DNA from: Knufia peltigerae
Lineage: Eukaryota > Ascomycota > Eurotiomycetes > Chaetothyriales > Trichomeriaceae
NCBI GenBank assembly: GCA_030247855.1
Contig: JAPDRN010000017.1
Location: forward strand, 62,001 to 126,000
Reading direction: 5' to 3'
DNA length: 64,000 nt
Shown: positions 30,568 to 39,825 of the stretch, one piece after another
Layout of the letters: every line of letters begins with the position of its first letter
Position numbering within the stretch: the first letter of the stretch is position 1
Translations under genes and position numbers: made by a program
Notes under the pieces: generated by a model
Told to the model about the DNA's origin: nothing
The model's database searches: none
Seen by the model: the letters and a program-made list of their open reading frames with translations, nothing else

Positions 30568-33183
30568 TCAAAATGGAGTGTCTGTCAGCAGAACAAACAT
30601 ATCCTCGTCAAAATCCCATTGCGGGTCTTGGCTCGAAAGAGCATGGAGGGATCTAATCGAGGGGCCGAAGCCGGCGGCTGGCGTGACGAATTGTTCGGGA
30701 AGGTCGAGGTTGAAGTCTAGGTCTGGGAGGTCGAAGGCAGCATGGTCATCGGAACCATCTCCGCTTGCGTCGACCGCAGAGCTAGTCTGGCTCTGAGCGC
30801 TCTGCTTCCCTCGATGATTGTCAAGGAAATTGGTGATCTTTTGTCCAGCCGCACGTGAAAAGGGCATCGCACCTTCGTAGACCCGGAATACGCCAATGGC
30901 TGCAAGAATGTCTTCTAGAACGTTGCAGGTAATTTTTGAGGACAGGGTAGCTTGGACAGATGGATAAGCGGCACACAGAAGGTGTGTGACTGAGGCGTTC
31001 CAGAGGTACTCAAGGGCATGGAAAAGAATGCCTTGCAGAGTGCCGCTCATGCGGCTACCAGGATGACTGTTCGATCACAACAATCAGCACTCGATCTTGG
31101 TGCAGAAAACGGCTAGGACAGTGTCCGAAATTGACGTGTCACAGACGATGCCATGGAGTCATTCAGACCGTCTTTGATAACAGTCAAAACATCTACCTCT
31201 CTGCTCCTGCTGAGGGTGATGGAGCACGACAAAAGGAACGGTTGTTGGAATTGGACACTCACATCGATGTGACGACGAGTTTGATGGTCTCCGATGAGAT
31301 ATCGACACATTTAGCGGCCAGATCCAGAATATTTTCCGCGACACGTTGACGTTGTCGGGTTTTTTGAACGACAAGGTTCAAAAACGCGCGATAAAGTAGC
31401 AGCCTCATATGTAGAAAGCCTGCTTCATTAGCTTGCCTTGGGACAGTGGTGTTGCTAGACTTACGAAGACGGATAACGAGTCCATGAGGCTCTTTAGCCC
31501 ATGGGCATTCGTAAAACCAGCTCCGAAACCACGTCTGGAAGATTTCATCGGCTCTTTGGAGGGCCTTTCCGCGGTCGCTTATGCTGCTATGCTTGTACGC
31601 GAGTGAGTACACCTGATCCCACGTGTCCCACGTTACGTATGCGAATTGTCGCTGGCCAGTCAGAAAGATGCAGAATGGTTTCGTTCAGATTGCCTCACCA
31701 TTCTCTCCAGGTACTGAAGGTCGATTGGGGACGTTTCCAGGTTGAAAGGCGCGATGTCGACTTCACGTGCTTGAATAGTGCATGGACGTCCAACTACTGC
31801 CATTATTTCCCTTTTGAGAGGTCAAAGAGTGTCATGACGAAGGCTATACAGGAACACGGTACCGTTGATATGTAAGAAGACACCTGAATCTGTTAGCACA
31901 TTGTAGAGTTCTTAAGTCGACCATCGTACCAGAAAGTTGAACACCATCCGACAATGTGTGCTGAGTTGTCCGGATCACTTTTCAAAACCCTGTGCAGTCC
32001 GATACCGTATCCCACATTTGCTGCCAGACCAAGAACGGTGTATGCTTCATGTAGTCTTTGTTGATTGTACAGCCAGAGAAACTGATGCTCGTGTTAGTCA
32101 GCACTCAGGCTGGAGGGGAACGCTGACCATAAGCATCAGGCTGTTTACAGCAGATATATCACCCCCTGCAAAAGGTACATCCACAAGGCTAGATTTTGCC
32201 AGCAAAAAACAAGCTTCCCCGTCTTGTCGTGACGCGAGAGCTTGATCCTGCAGGTTCGGGTCCGAGTCAATGAGGCTGTATTGATGGCCGAGTGCGATAG
32301 TCATGTACATGACGGCCGTCCACCATTCGTAACCCTTTCCTTCTGTTGGTAGACCATCGTAGTAATCGTTGAAAGTTCCGACGAAGAGCCTTCGATTCAG
32401 GATCGGAAATATGCGATGTGCTGTCTGAAAGTAGCAAGCTATGTATCTTTCCGCTACGGGTTTTGGGGGTAAGAACGAGCCTGACGCCTTTCCAAAAGAT
32501 AGTTGGGACGGGCCTCCAAGCCAGAGCAGCGCTCGATTTTCTGGAATGTGCAGGTCCTCGGCATCGACTAATTCGGTATCTGGACCGTCTTCAGTAGACT
32601 CAATAGTATTGATGATCATGTTCGACGATGAACCGCCATAGAATTCAGGCAGTCTTGTCGGGTCTAGTGTCAATCGATTAATGCCTCGCAGTGCCCGATC
32701 CATGTCATCCTCAGGCTTGTGCGTCGTCCTTTTGGTGCTGAAGACATCGACATTGAATTGCTGCGATACTCCATCCTCGTCTGGCGATCCTTCATAAAGC
32801 CGTAGTCGCTCCTCAAGGTATGCAATCCGCCTGCCAAAGTCACTTGAGGAACACGCTGGAGGTTCGAAACACTTACTTGACCGCTTTGGCAAGAGTCAGG
32901 CGCTCAGAAGGCTGGACGTCCCCGTCGTAGGTGCAGACAAGGCTGTTGTCTGCACATGCCTTGCAAGGACTTGCCGCATTACACTCAAGCGCCAGTGTCA
33001 GTCCGATCGGAGATGGTCAGGTGCAGTCTAGCTAACCTTTCTTCGTAAAGCCCTGCAGTTATTGCATGCTTGCTCAATGCGTGTTCGCTTGTTCGAAGAC
33101 TTTGCTGCTGTCGAGCTGGCTGCTGCAGGAGTGGTCGCATGTTCGTGTATCCTCTTCAGGTTTGTAGGGCCACTTGTTGTCAT
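30568..33183 (-). CDS. Zn2Cys6 transcription factor with fungal-specific TF domain
   Basis: Probable pathway-specific regulator. Nine exons by hand: 33183-33037, 32983-32877, 32830-32128, 32081-31930, 31883-31863, 31810-31699, 31612-31465, 31419-31263, 31066-30568; 681 residues. The binuclear zinc cluster uses Cys40, 43, 50, 56, 59 and 66 (CNNCRALRRKC), split by intron 1 after Lys49. A short coiled coil (RIAYLEERLRLYEG) follows. The middle homology region includes LGLAANVGYGIGLHR and FWCLLTYQREIMAVVGRP, the latter rebuilt by two introns around a 21-nt exon. The C-terminus is acidic and may activate transcription. The usual RRKxKC is altered to RRKC with Leu-Arg spacing. It is the only regulator in the 19-33 kb block and is the likely control gene for it (inference). 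Confidence 0.88.
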
Positions 33184-33420
33184 GGTTGAATCCGAGAAAC
33201 GTTAAGCACAGTCGGAGGTTGCAGGGACGAGAACACAGTCTCTAGAGAAGACATACTGTAGGACCACTGGCCAATAGGAAAAACTGGGGAAAAACGGAGC
33301 GGGAACTTGGCCTCTTGTGGCAATTCGTGGGGTTGGCGAGACCAGTACCACTGATTGAGACACAATAATATCCTCGCCGTACAGGTTCTGGAGCCACATA
33401 GGAAAAGGATACCTCGTCTT

Positions 33421-34401
33421 GTATGTCAAGTCAAATTGGTTCGGGAGACAAGATCCCAATTGACAAGGAGAAGCGACAACAATACGACGCAGACAAGAAG
33501 GTGGCGTTCGCGGCCACTCAAACGTTTGATTACATGATCAAGACTGGTCCCGAATACAGCTCTTGAGCACAGGGACTACCTTCATTTTCCTTGGGGTGAA
33601 AGAGGCTGACCCGAGAACGGTGTTCTACCATCTAATCGCGGCCGATGGAGGTGCACAGATGGCTGACGATCCAAGAGCCAATATTTTTCACACGGCAATT
33701 GGTTAGGTGCTCTCTTTCAGTCTCCTAGCATACTTGTCCGAAAGGCGAGCCACTACGGAACAGGGTGCGAGAAGGAATCTAATCAATATCACGTTGGCAC
33801 CACACGGGTATACTTTTGTGGGCAAAGGGACGATATCGGTGTTTGTGCCGGATTTACGATACGAGGGCAGCATATATCGACGGCTCAAGAGGCATCAAGG
33901 GGAGGTAGTGCCAGCGTACCTAGGGAACATTGAGCTGATCGACGTGTGGTGGGATGTCCGAGTAGAGATTGTGCATATGTTACTAATGTCGTGAGAAGAA
34001 CAGGTGGCCCGGCCCTCGGATACCTAGGATCTGCCCGGGGCAATCCAGCGGTCGGTTAATGAGATTCGAACGGCCGGGGTGGATCAAAAGGACGTGCTAG
34101 AACCGAATATCCTATAGAACGTAGAGCGACGGGGGTGAGTAAGGGCGGCCGATATTAGTGAACTTTGAACGTTCTCGCCTCCATCTACACCTACTACCAC
34201 GCAAGCGCCAGACCCACGTATCTCTTCAGATTCAAGCCCAGATATTACAAAACCGGGCCTGACCGCAGGCAGTATCACCCTTTTTCCCGATTCGGGGTGA
34301 GGCGCGAGAAGTTCGACCATACCTTGGCAGCTGAAAAAGACAGCATGTCACACCCTTCGTATCGCGATGGGAATACGAGGCGAAGGCGAAGGCGCTTCAG
34401 C
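33421..34401 (+). pseudogene. Decayed fungal kinase-like (FunK/APH-type) gene
   Basis: Remnant of a fungal-specific protein-kinase-like family expanded in Pezizomycotina. Recognisable pieces in order: TQTFDYMIKTGPEYS (33511-33566), then a frame change, TGTTFIFLGV and ADPRTVFYHL, VLSFSLLAYL (33707-33736), YTFVGKGTISVFVPDLRYEG (33810-33869), AIQRSVNEIRTAGV (34043-34084) and EPNIL before a stop. In-frame stops sit at 33704-33706 (TAG where family members have Gln), 33992-33994 (TGA for Trp) and 34115-34117 (TAG for Trp). All are C-to-T or G-to-A changes, as expected from RIP. The right boundary is approximate. It is no longer coding. Confidence 0.72.
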
Positions 34402-34612
34402 TGAGATGCTGAACACGAGAAATATCACGAGGGTGGCCTTTCAGCTCCTCAATTGACCTAACTTAAAGAAGATCGACTTTTGGATGTAGTGAGAAATGTG
34501 TCCCAACTCAAGACCCTCTTCTGTATTCATACCTACTACTTCATTGATCTTAGAAGTCTCAAGATAGCCTCCAGACCTGGTGATCCGGCCTAGGAACAAA
34601 ACAAACAACAAT

Positions 34613-35181
34613 ATGCTCTCCGGTTCCTGCTTGTGTGGTGACATTACCTACACCTTCACAGGTGAGGTGTTGACCAAGGTAGATATTTCCCTCATCCCTT
34701 CCTCGGACACATATAAGTACCCACCCCCCTTCGCGGGACATATCTGATGGTGAAAACACCGCAATCACAGGCATTGTGCCACTGCCTTACCTGCCGCAAG
34801 CTGTCTGGCGGTGGATACACCACGTGTTTCCTTATCCCAGATCCTGACAGTAGCCCCGAAGCCGCATCCAACTTCAAGCTCCAATCCAAGACAAACACCC
34901 CTCTGCGTGAGAGCTCAACCGTACATGAAATCGGTGTCAAGATCAAATTCTTCGGCTGCGCCAAGTGTCCAAGCATGATATACAAGACGGCCCCCGAAGG
35001 ATTCCCAGGTGTCATCATCATGTTCGCCGGCTCTCTGGATGGCGAGGAAGGAGGAGATCTCAGGGCCAAGGGTGGTGCGGAAAGCCTCGGCAGTCCACAG
35101 TCCGAGTTGTGGGTGAAATACCGGCTTCCGTGGCTGAAAGAGGTGGACGGGGCAAAGCAGTGTCAGCAATTTGATGAATAG
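34613..35181 (+). CDS. GFA-domain (glutathione-dependent formaldehyde-activating-like) protein
   Basis: Small zinc-binding protein of the GFA/CENP-V family. Members bind zinc through several Cys motifs; the bacterial founder was reported to promote glutathione-formaldehyde adduct formation, and fungal functions are mostly unknown. Exons 34613-34678 and 34771-35181 give 158 residues. Zinc ligands are visible as Cys6/Cys8 (GSCLCGDITY), Cys25/Cys27/Cys30 (CHCLTCRKLSG) and Cys85/Cys88 (FFGCAKC). The first intron falls between the first two Cys groups, so the ORF that begins at 34747 lacks the first pair. It lies right of the candidate catabolic cluster beyond a pseudogene; membership in the cluster is doubtful. 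Confidence 0.88.
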
Positions 35182-35494
35182 GGACACTGATAAAGGAATT
35201 TGTTTTCTCCGGTTGCTTTGCTGTGTCTTGCAATGGACTGGGCCCAGATATTTGGTCACTGTAGGTGGTTCGGAGGGGGAAAATGTACGTCTTGCTTGGG
35301 ATTCGCTGACATCTGACCGGGACTTTTGAAGGTCTCTCTCTCTCTCTCTCTAGTGCTCATAGCAGATCAAGTGTCGAAGTCCGTAGTCTGAAATATGTTC
35401 TTCTCCTTGATGAGCTGTCCCTTGAAACGACGTCGGACCTGAAAGGATCCGCTGTGCTTCTGATATCGACCACAGCGTTTCCCTCTTCAAATTA
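35182..35494. other. Intergenic, convergent ends, with CT microsatellite
   Basis: No gene seen. A TC dinucleotide run lies at 35333-35351 between the 3' ends of the GFA-domain and PRCC-like genes. Confidence 0.5.
35333..35351. repeat. (TC)n microsatellite
   Basis: About nine TC dinucleotides in tandem in the short region between two convergent genes. Confidence 0.85.
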
Positions 35495-36673
35495 TCACCA
35501 ACCATATTTATTTCCAGCCTCCCTTTTGTTTCTTCGTCCACTAGCAAAACTCTCTTCCAGAGCATCCTTCTGGGTTGTAGCAGCGTTTAGAAGTTGTTTC
35601 AAGTTGTGCTTGCCTGGTGCAATTGCCCGGACAGGGTTATGTTGGACCTGTTCACCGGCTGCCCGAAGTTCCTCGTTCGCAGCGTATTCTTGGTCCGTGT
35701 TGAAGTTGACTACGTTGATGGCTGTTCCTCTGGTGTTATTTCCTCGTCGGCCGAAAAGCTGTCTTCGGTCGGCTTTTGACAGACCCAAATCTGAAGCAAT
35801 CGCATCAAGGCTCTGTCCGTGATGGGCGATGGAAGGGACCGTAGAAGGTTGATTCACTGGAGTGGAGGAAAGGTCTTCTTCACCAACCGGATCGTCTAGA
35901 ATTTCGACTATTTCGTCCTCCTCGTCTGGTACTACCTGTGGTGATCCTTCGGGAATTGCGTTGTCAATACCCGTACCAAAAAGGCTCACTTTCTTCGGTG
36001 GTACTGGAGCAGGCGCAACAACTTCGGAGGAATGAGGTTTGTCAGAAGTCAGTGAAGCCGTTCCCGCACCATCAGCAGCGATCTTTGGAAGAATAGGGCC
36101 ATCCGCTTTACGTTTTGGCTTCTTGTTGTTTCGTGCAACTGAAAGCGGCTTGAACATGAACGGGTTGCCTTTAGGGGTTGCGGCTTTGGAAGTGCTTGTT
36201 TCATCGTTTACACTGTTCTTCGGAATCGAAGGTATGGTCTCGTCCTGGTCCTGCGTTCCACTTTCAAATCGCCCATCCATTCCAGTCTCTTGCTCTGCAA
36301 ACAGTTGCCTCATTTCGGCATCAGCCTCGCGACTAAAACCTGGTTCGGCGCCAGTCTTCAAACTGAAAACTTTTCTGGCTGCAGGCTTTGGCACATTCTT
36401 TGCGTCCGCGTCTCGTTTTGGAGCAGGCAGCATGGAGTTAAACCCACTAAATGCGCTCGCCCCGATTCGAGGTCTTTTAGCAGCCGGTTCGCCATTTGTA
36501 TCGTCGTTCGCTGGGAGGTCGTGTAGTTTTACTTGGATCTTTCGAGGATTTGTTTTGTTGACTGTGAAACTGGTGTTGGAGGATGCAGTCGCAGGCTTGG
36601 ATAGAGGCGCTTTGGGTTGCGAGGTCTTCTCGTCGTCAGAGCCTTCTGAATCGGAATATGCGACTAAAGACAT
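35495..36673 (-). CDS. PRCC-like nuclear protein
   Basis: Homologue of the PRCC (mitotic checkpoint/splicing-associated) family. A single exon gives 392 residues. The protein starts MSLVAYSDSEGSDDE, the usual opening of this family, and is then mostly disordered, rich in Lys, Pro, Ser and Glu, with a nuclear-localisation-like PAAKRPR. Residues 195-260 include FKPLSVARNNKKPKRKADGP and an acidic EEDEIVEILDD. The conserved C-terminal domain (about 330-392) ends with FASGRRNKREAGNKYGW, matching the RRxxKRxxxxKYG pattern of PRCC. The frame is open six codons upstream to a TTG, but ATG at 36671-36673 is the natural start. It is divergent from OMA1 with 307 bp between. Confidence 0.85.
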   Translation of the reverse strand: MSLVAYSDSEGSDDEKTSQPKAPLSKPATASSNTSFTVNKTNPRKIQVKLHDLPANDDTNGEPAAKRPRIGASAFSGFNSMLPAPKRDADAKNVPKPAARKVFSLKTGAEPGFSREADAEMRQLFAEQETGMDGRFESGTQDQDETIPSIPKNSVNDETSTSKAATPKGNPFMFKPLSVARNNKKPKRKADGPILPKIAADGAGTASLTSDKPHSSEVVAPAPVPPKKVSLFGTGIDNAIPEGSPQVVPDEEDEIVEILDDPVGEEDLSSTPVNQPSTVPSIAHHGQSLDAIASDLGLSKADRRQLFGRRGNNTRGTAINVVNFNTDQEYAANEELRAAGEQVQHNPVRAIAPGKHNLKQLLNAATTQKDALEESFASGRRNKREAGNKYGW

Positions 36674-36980
36674 ATCGTTAGGGTATCTCAAAGCCCGTGA
36701 GATTGGATGGGATATTGCGAGAAAAACGGGATTTCATCATACTTCGAGGAGCGGATGTTGTAGATCTACGGAGGGTTGTTCCAGATTCTTTTTGCAATAA
36801 CTATTCAAATGACGTAGTCAGTCTAGCCTGGGGAACCTCGAGGGTTTTATGCTCTTCCTCATAAAGGGCCTCTCATGCTCTATTTTTTTCTTTCTACGGC
36901 TTCGTCGCGATACATTTCCAATCCCTCACATTAAATTCCGACATCGAGTGTGTAGTCTTATTAGACGTCCAAAACGCGCA
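36674..36980. promoter_or_regulatory. Shared intergenic region of PRCC-like and OMA1 genes
   Basis: A 307 bp region between two divergent start codons, so it should hold both promoters. There is a T-rich patch at about 36881-36895. No specific site recognised. Confidence 0.5.
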
Positions 36981-38027
36981 ATGCTGGCCGCAAGACTCGG
37001 TTTTCAGACAGCCTCGCGATCACTGCGTGTACGGCCTCTCTTACAAGCACATACTAAGCGACTATCAGCACCTCAGTTCCGCCAATTTGCAGATCGCCCA
37101 CCATACAATCAATTTCCCAGACCAAGGAGTGGACAGCAGCAATGGAGCCGCTTTGGTCCCGTGCGAAATGCTCAATATCTTTGGAGGTATCATCGAACTG
37201 CTGTCTTGACTGTAGGCGGTGGTGGCGTGGCATTCTACGTGTACAATCTTGAGGAAGTACCCATCACACACCGCCGACGGTTCAATATTTATTCTCCCGA
37301 GTCAGAAAAGGCAGAAGCCGGTGGCCCTCAGGCCTATAACACGATTCTCAACCAGTACCGGGGCAGGATCCTTCCGGCCGACCATCGTTTGACAGAAATG
37401 GTGGCCCATGTTGTCGAACGTCTGCTCCCATCGACCGGAGGGTTGGCAGGTGATGAGTGGCGGGTACACGTCATAGATGATCCAGAACAAAAGAACGCAT
37501 TCGTTATGCCGGGAGGGAAGGTATTTGTCTTCACTGGAATTCTCCCAATCTGTCAAACCGAAGCAGGCATCGCTGCTGTTCTCGGGCATGAGATTGCGCA
37601 CAATGTCGCGCATCACGCGGCGGAACAGATGTCGAACAGACTGCCCATGGCCGCCGCCTCTGTTATCATCCAGCTACTTTTCCAGACCGATAGCTACCTC
37701 TCCGATTCGGCCGTGAACCTTTTGATGAACCTTCCTCACTCGCGGGTCCAAGAGGCCGAAGCGGACCATATCGGTCTTTTGATGATGGCCGAGGCATGCT
37801 ATGACCCTCGAGAAGCGGTGGCATTCTGGACACGGATGAAGAAGGCAGAGCAATACGAACCTCCTCAATTCTTGTCGACACACCCCACGCATTACAATCG
37901 CAGCGAAGCACTTAAGCAGTGGATGCCAGAAGCTCTGACAAAGTATGCGGACAGTGGCTGTGAAGGGACAAATCGGTCTCTCCGAGATTTTATCGGCACA
38001 ATGGGAAGACAACTACCTGCACCTTGA
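36981..38027 (+). CDS. OMA1: Mitochondrial metalloendopeptidase OMA1
   Basis: M48-family zinc protease of the mitochondrial inner membrane that acts in membrane protein quality control and stress-triggered processing. A single exon gives 348 residues. Residues 1-65 are Arg/Ser/Gln-rich without acidic residues up to about 37, as in a mitochondrial presequence. One membrane helix follows (TAVLTVGGGGVAFYVYNL, 73-90). The catalytic site is HEIAH at 203-207 with the third ligand Glu260 in QEAEADHIGLLMM. The segment NAFVMPGGKVFVFTGIL before the site is typical of OMA1. The start at 36981 was chosen because it opens the targeting sequence; the frame is open upstream but that part is unlike the family. 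Confidence 0.95.
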   Translation: MLAARLGFQTASRSLRVRPLLQAHTKRLSAPQFRQFADRPPYNQFPRPRSGQQQWSRFGPVRNAQYLWRYHRTAVLTVGGGGVAFYVYNLEEVPITHRRRFNIYSPESEKAEAGGPQAYNTILNQYRGRILPADHRLTEMVAHVVERLLPSTGGLAGDEWRVHVIDDPEQKNAFVMPGGKVFVFTGILPICQTEAGIAAVLGHEIAHNVAHHAAEQMSNRLPMAAASVIIQLLFQTDSYLSDSAVNLLMNLPHSRVQEAEADHIGLLMMAEACYDPREAVAFWTRMKKAEQYEPPQFLSTHPTHYNRSEALKQWMPEALTKYADSGCEGTNRSLRDFIGTMGRQLPAP

Positions 38028-38437
38028 AATGGAGGGGCGCCTGTGCAGCAAGGTTCAATGTTAGCCTCTTGGTTCGAATACTAAGTCCCTCTTCGATGAC
38101 AAGCATTTCACCGTCGACATGCATATCTGCAGCTTTTCTCCTGCATTCAGTCCTTGGAAACCCTGGCTATTTTGGATTCAGCTGATGAAACCTCTCTCGA
38201 TTCTATGATTCGCGGAACCACACAGCCTGATAGCGACTAGTACACGAGGTGCTTCCGAAGTGGCGCCTTAGCTGGCGTGTTACCTTCATTTACTAGGTAT
38301 TCTTGACTGCCTGCATGTACAACACAGATTCGCATCTTCGCCTCTTTCTCGAATGATCTCCCGCCCAGTCATACTAGGGTCGACTTTATTTCGGGCCTAT
38401 CTCTCAACTCACCTTACCCTCATAACAGGGCAACATC
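38028..38437. other. Intergenic downstream of OMA1
   Basis: No gene seen; ordinary AT-balanced sequence leading into a decayed SDR gene. Confidence 0.4.
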
Positions 38438-39223
38438 ATGTCTGGGAAGACTGATGTTCCCCAGCGTCGCTTCAACCATGCGTGCTACATCTGGTATGTA
38501 CTTTATCACAAATATTAACGTTGCACCAAAGCAGATCTCACCGACGGCCATATCTAACAAATCCATATTGGGCAGTGGCCGTGCCATAGGCCTCGAATTT
38601 GCCGAGGTAGGATGCACATGACTCGCTCTTCTCGATATCAATGAAGCAGGGCGAAAGACCACCAAAACACTTGTCCTGGAACAATTCAAACCCGCCACCG
38701 CGGCCCGCACCATCACCACCGACCTAGCGGCCAGACCACCACCACTCGAAATCGGCATTCACAAAGTCGACGTCTCGTCTCGCCGAAAACGTCGCCGCCG
38801 CCTTTGCCGCGACAAGGGCTAAATTCTGTCGCATCGATTACTCTGTTCATCTGCGCAGGCTTCCTCGTTTTCAGCGGGGGCAGTGCCGTCCTGTCCGTGG
38901 AGTCTTTTGGCAGAGATACCTGCAATCATCTACTGTGGCCTGTGGCTCTTGCTCTGGCGAAGCCATCAGGATCATACGTACCCAAACCCCTTCGACAACG
39001 AAGCGTACCCGGACGCCCGGGGCTCCACCGCCAACGTTATCTTCAGATTTGGCACTGTACACGATACCCCAATTCGCCTGCGTGCAGCGGCGTCCAAGGC
39101 AGCCATATTGGTCCGTCAAGCGGTTCGACGTCGTTTCCTGCAGCCAGTGACGAGATCCCGCGTCAACGTTGCGTTTGCCGGGACATCATCAACTCGTCCA
39201 TGACGGACCCGAACCCTCAATAA
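38438..39223 (+). pseudogene. Decayed short-chain dehydrogenase gene
   Basis: Remnant SDR. Pieces appear in the right order but in changing frames: a start MSGKTDVPQRRFNHACYI (38438-38491) followed by a recognisable intron (donor GTATGT, acceptor GGGCAG), then GRAIGLEFAE (cofactor loop, about 38578-38607), a stop, and LALLDINEAG (beta2 and Asp). Next come KVDVSS, AAAFAATRAKFCRIDYSVH (helix alphaD to beta4), later AAASKAAIL (catalytic Lys helix region, about 39090) and DIINSSMTDPNPQ (C-terminal substrate loop, 39180-39220). Several frameshifts and stops separate them. The TGxxxGIG Gly pair and YxxxK tyrosine are no longer readable. It is not expected to make an enzyme. Confidence 0.7.
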
Positions 39224-39825
39224 TGAGGCCGTGACTGGACGAGAACGCCGCCTGAAACACACCCGTGAACCGATTTCGGACGACCAGAAGCCGAAGTCGC
39301 CGACGTGTGTGCGTCTTCCTGCGCGGGCCAACAAGGCGAGCTACGCCGCCGGTGCCAGCTGGAGTTGTCGATGTATGGGGGTTGGGTTTCTGGTGATCGA
39401 AGATCTTTGAAGACACTTATCATACGGATAGCCTACCTAGGTATACTTTCTCGAGCACAAAGCGGCCCGGAAACGTCCTGGTATCTGTAATCAATTCTGC
39501 TCCAATTCAGACACTACTACGGAGTCAAAAAAGAGAAAGAGGAATACTACAAAATGGGTATCTCTCCTTTTTTCTTTCTTCGTTTTCCTTTTCATCTCTT
39601 TCCGTTTGGCTATCAACTCACGTATCTTCATTTCCCCCTCAGCTCTCATATTGGCATTGGACATTATCCGAGTTGGCTTACTACCCTATATACACCTAGG
39701 TATCAAATATCAAGATCCGGCCCCCATAAGATATTTAACTATGTACTCCAGGGAAAAAGTCATGACACGTCCACCGTCTTTTGATCTCATAAATATATGA
39801 ATAAACCACGTCAATATCATTGGTA
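39224..39825. other. Intergenic with CCTAGGT-type motifs
   Basis: No gene seen. It holds an exact TACCTAGGTA palindrome at 39434-39443, a nine-base match at 39694-39702, and a near match to TACGGAGTA at 39518-39525. Confidence 0.45.

Noticed and set aside
34613..35181. GFA-domain gene as an eighth member of the catabolic cluster
   Set aside because: It is separated from the regulator by a 1 kb pseudogene and is a common stand-alone family; membership cannot be argued from position alone.
38050..38085. Possible tRNA B box (GGTTCGAAT)
   Set aside because: No A box at the proper distance and no foldable cloverleaf around it.
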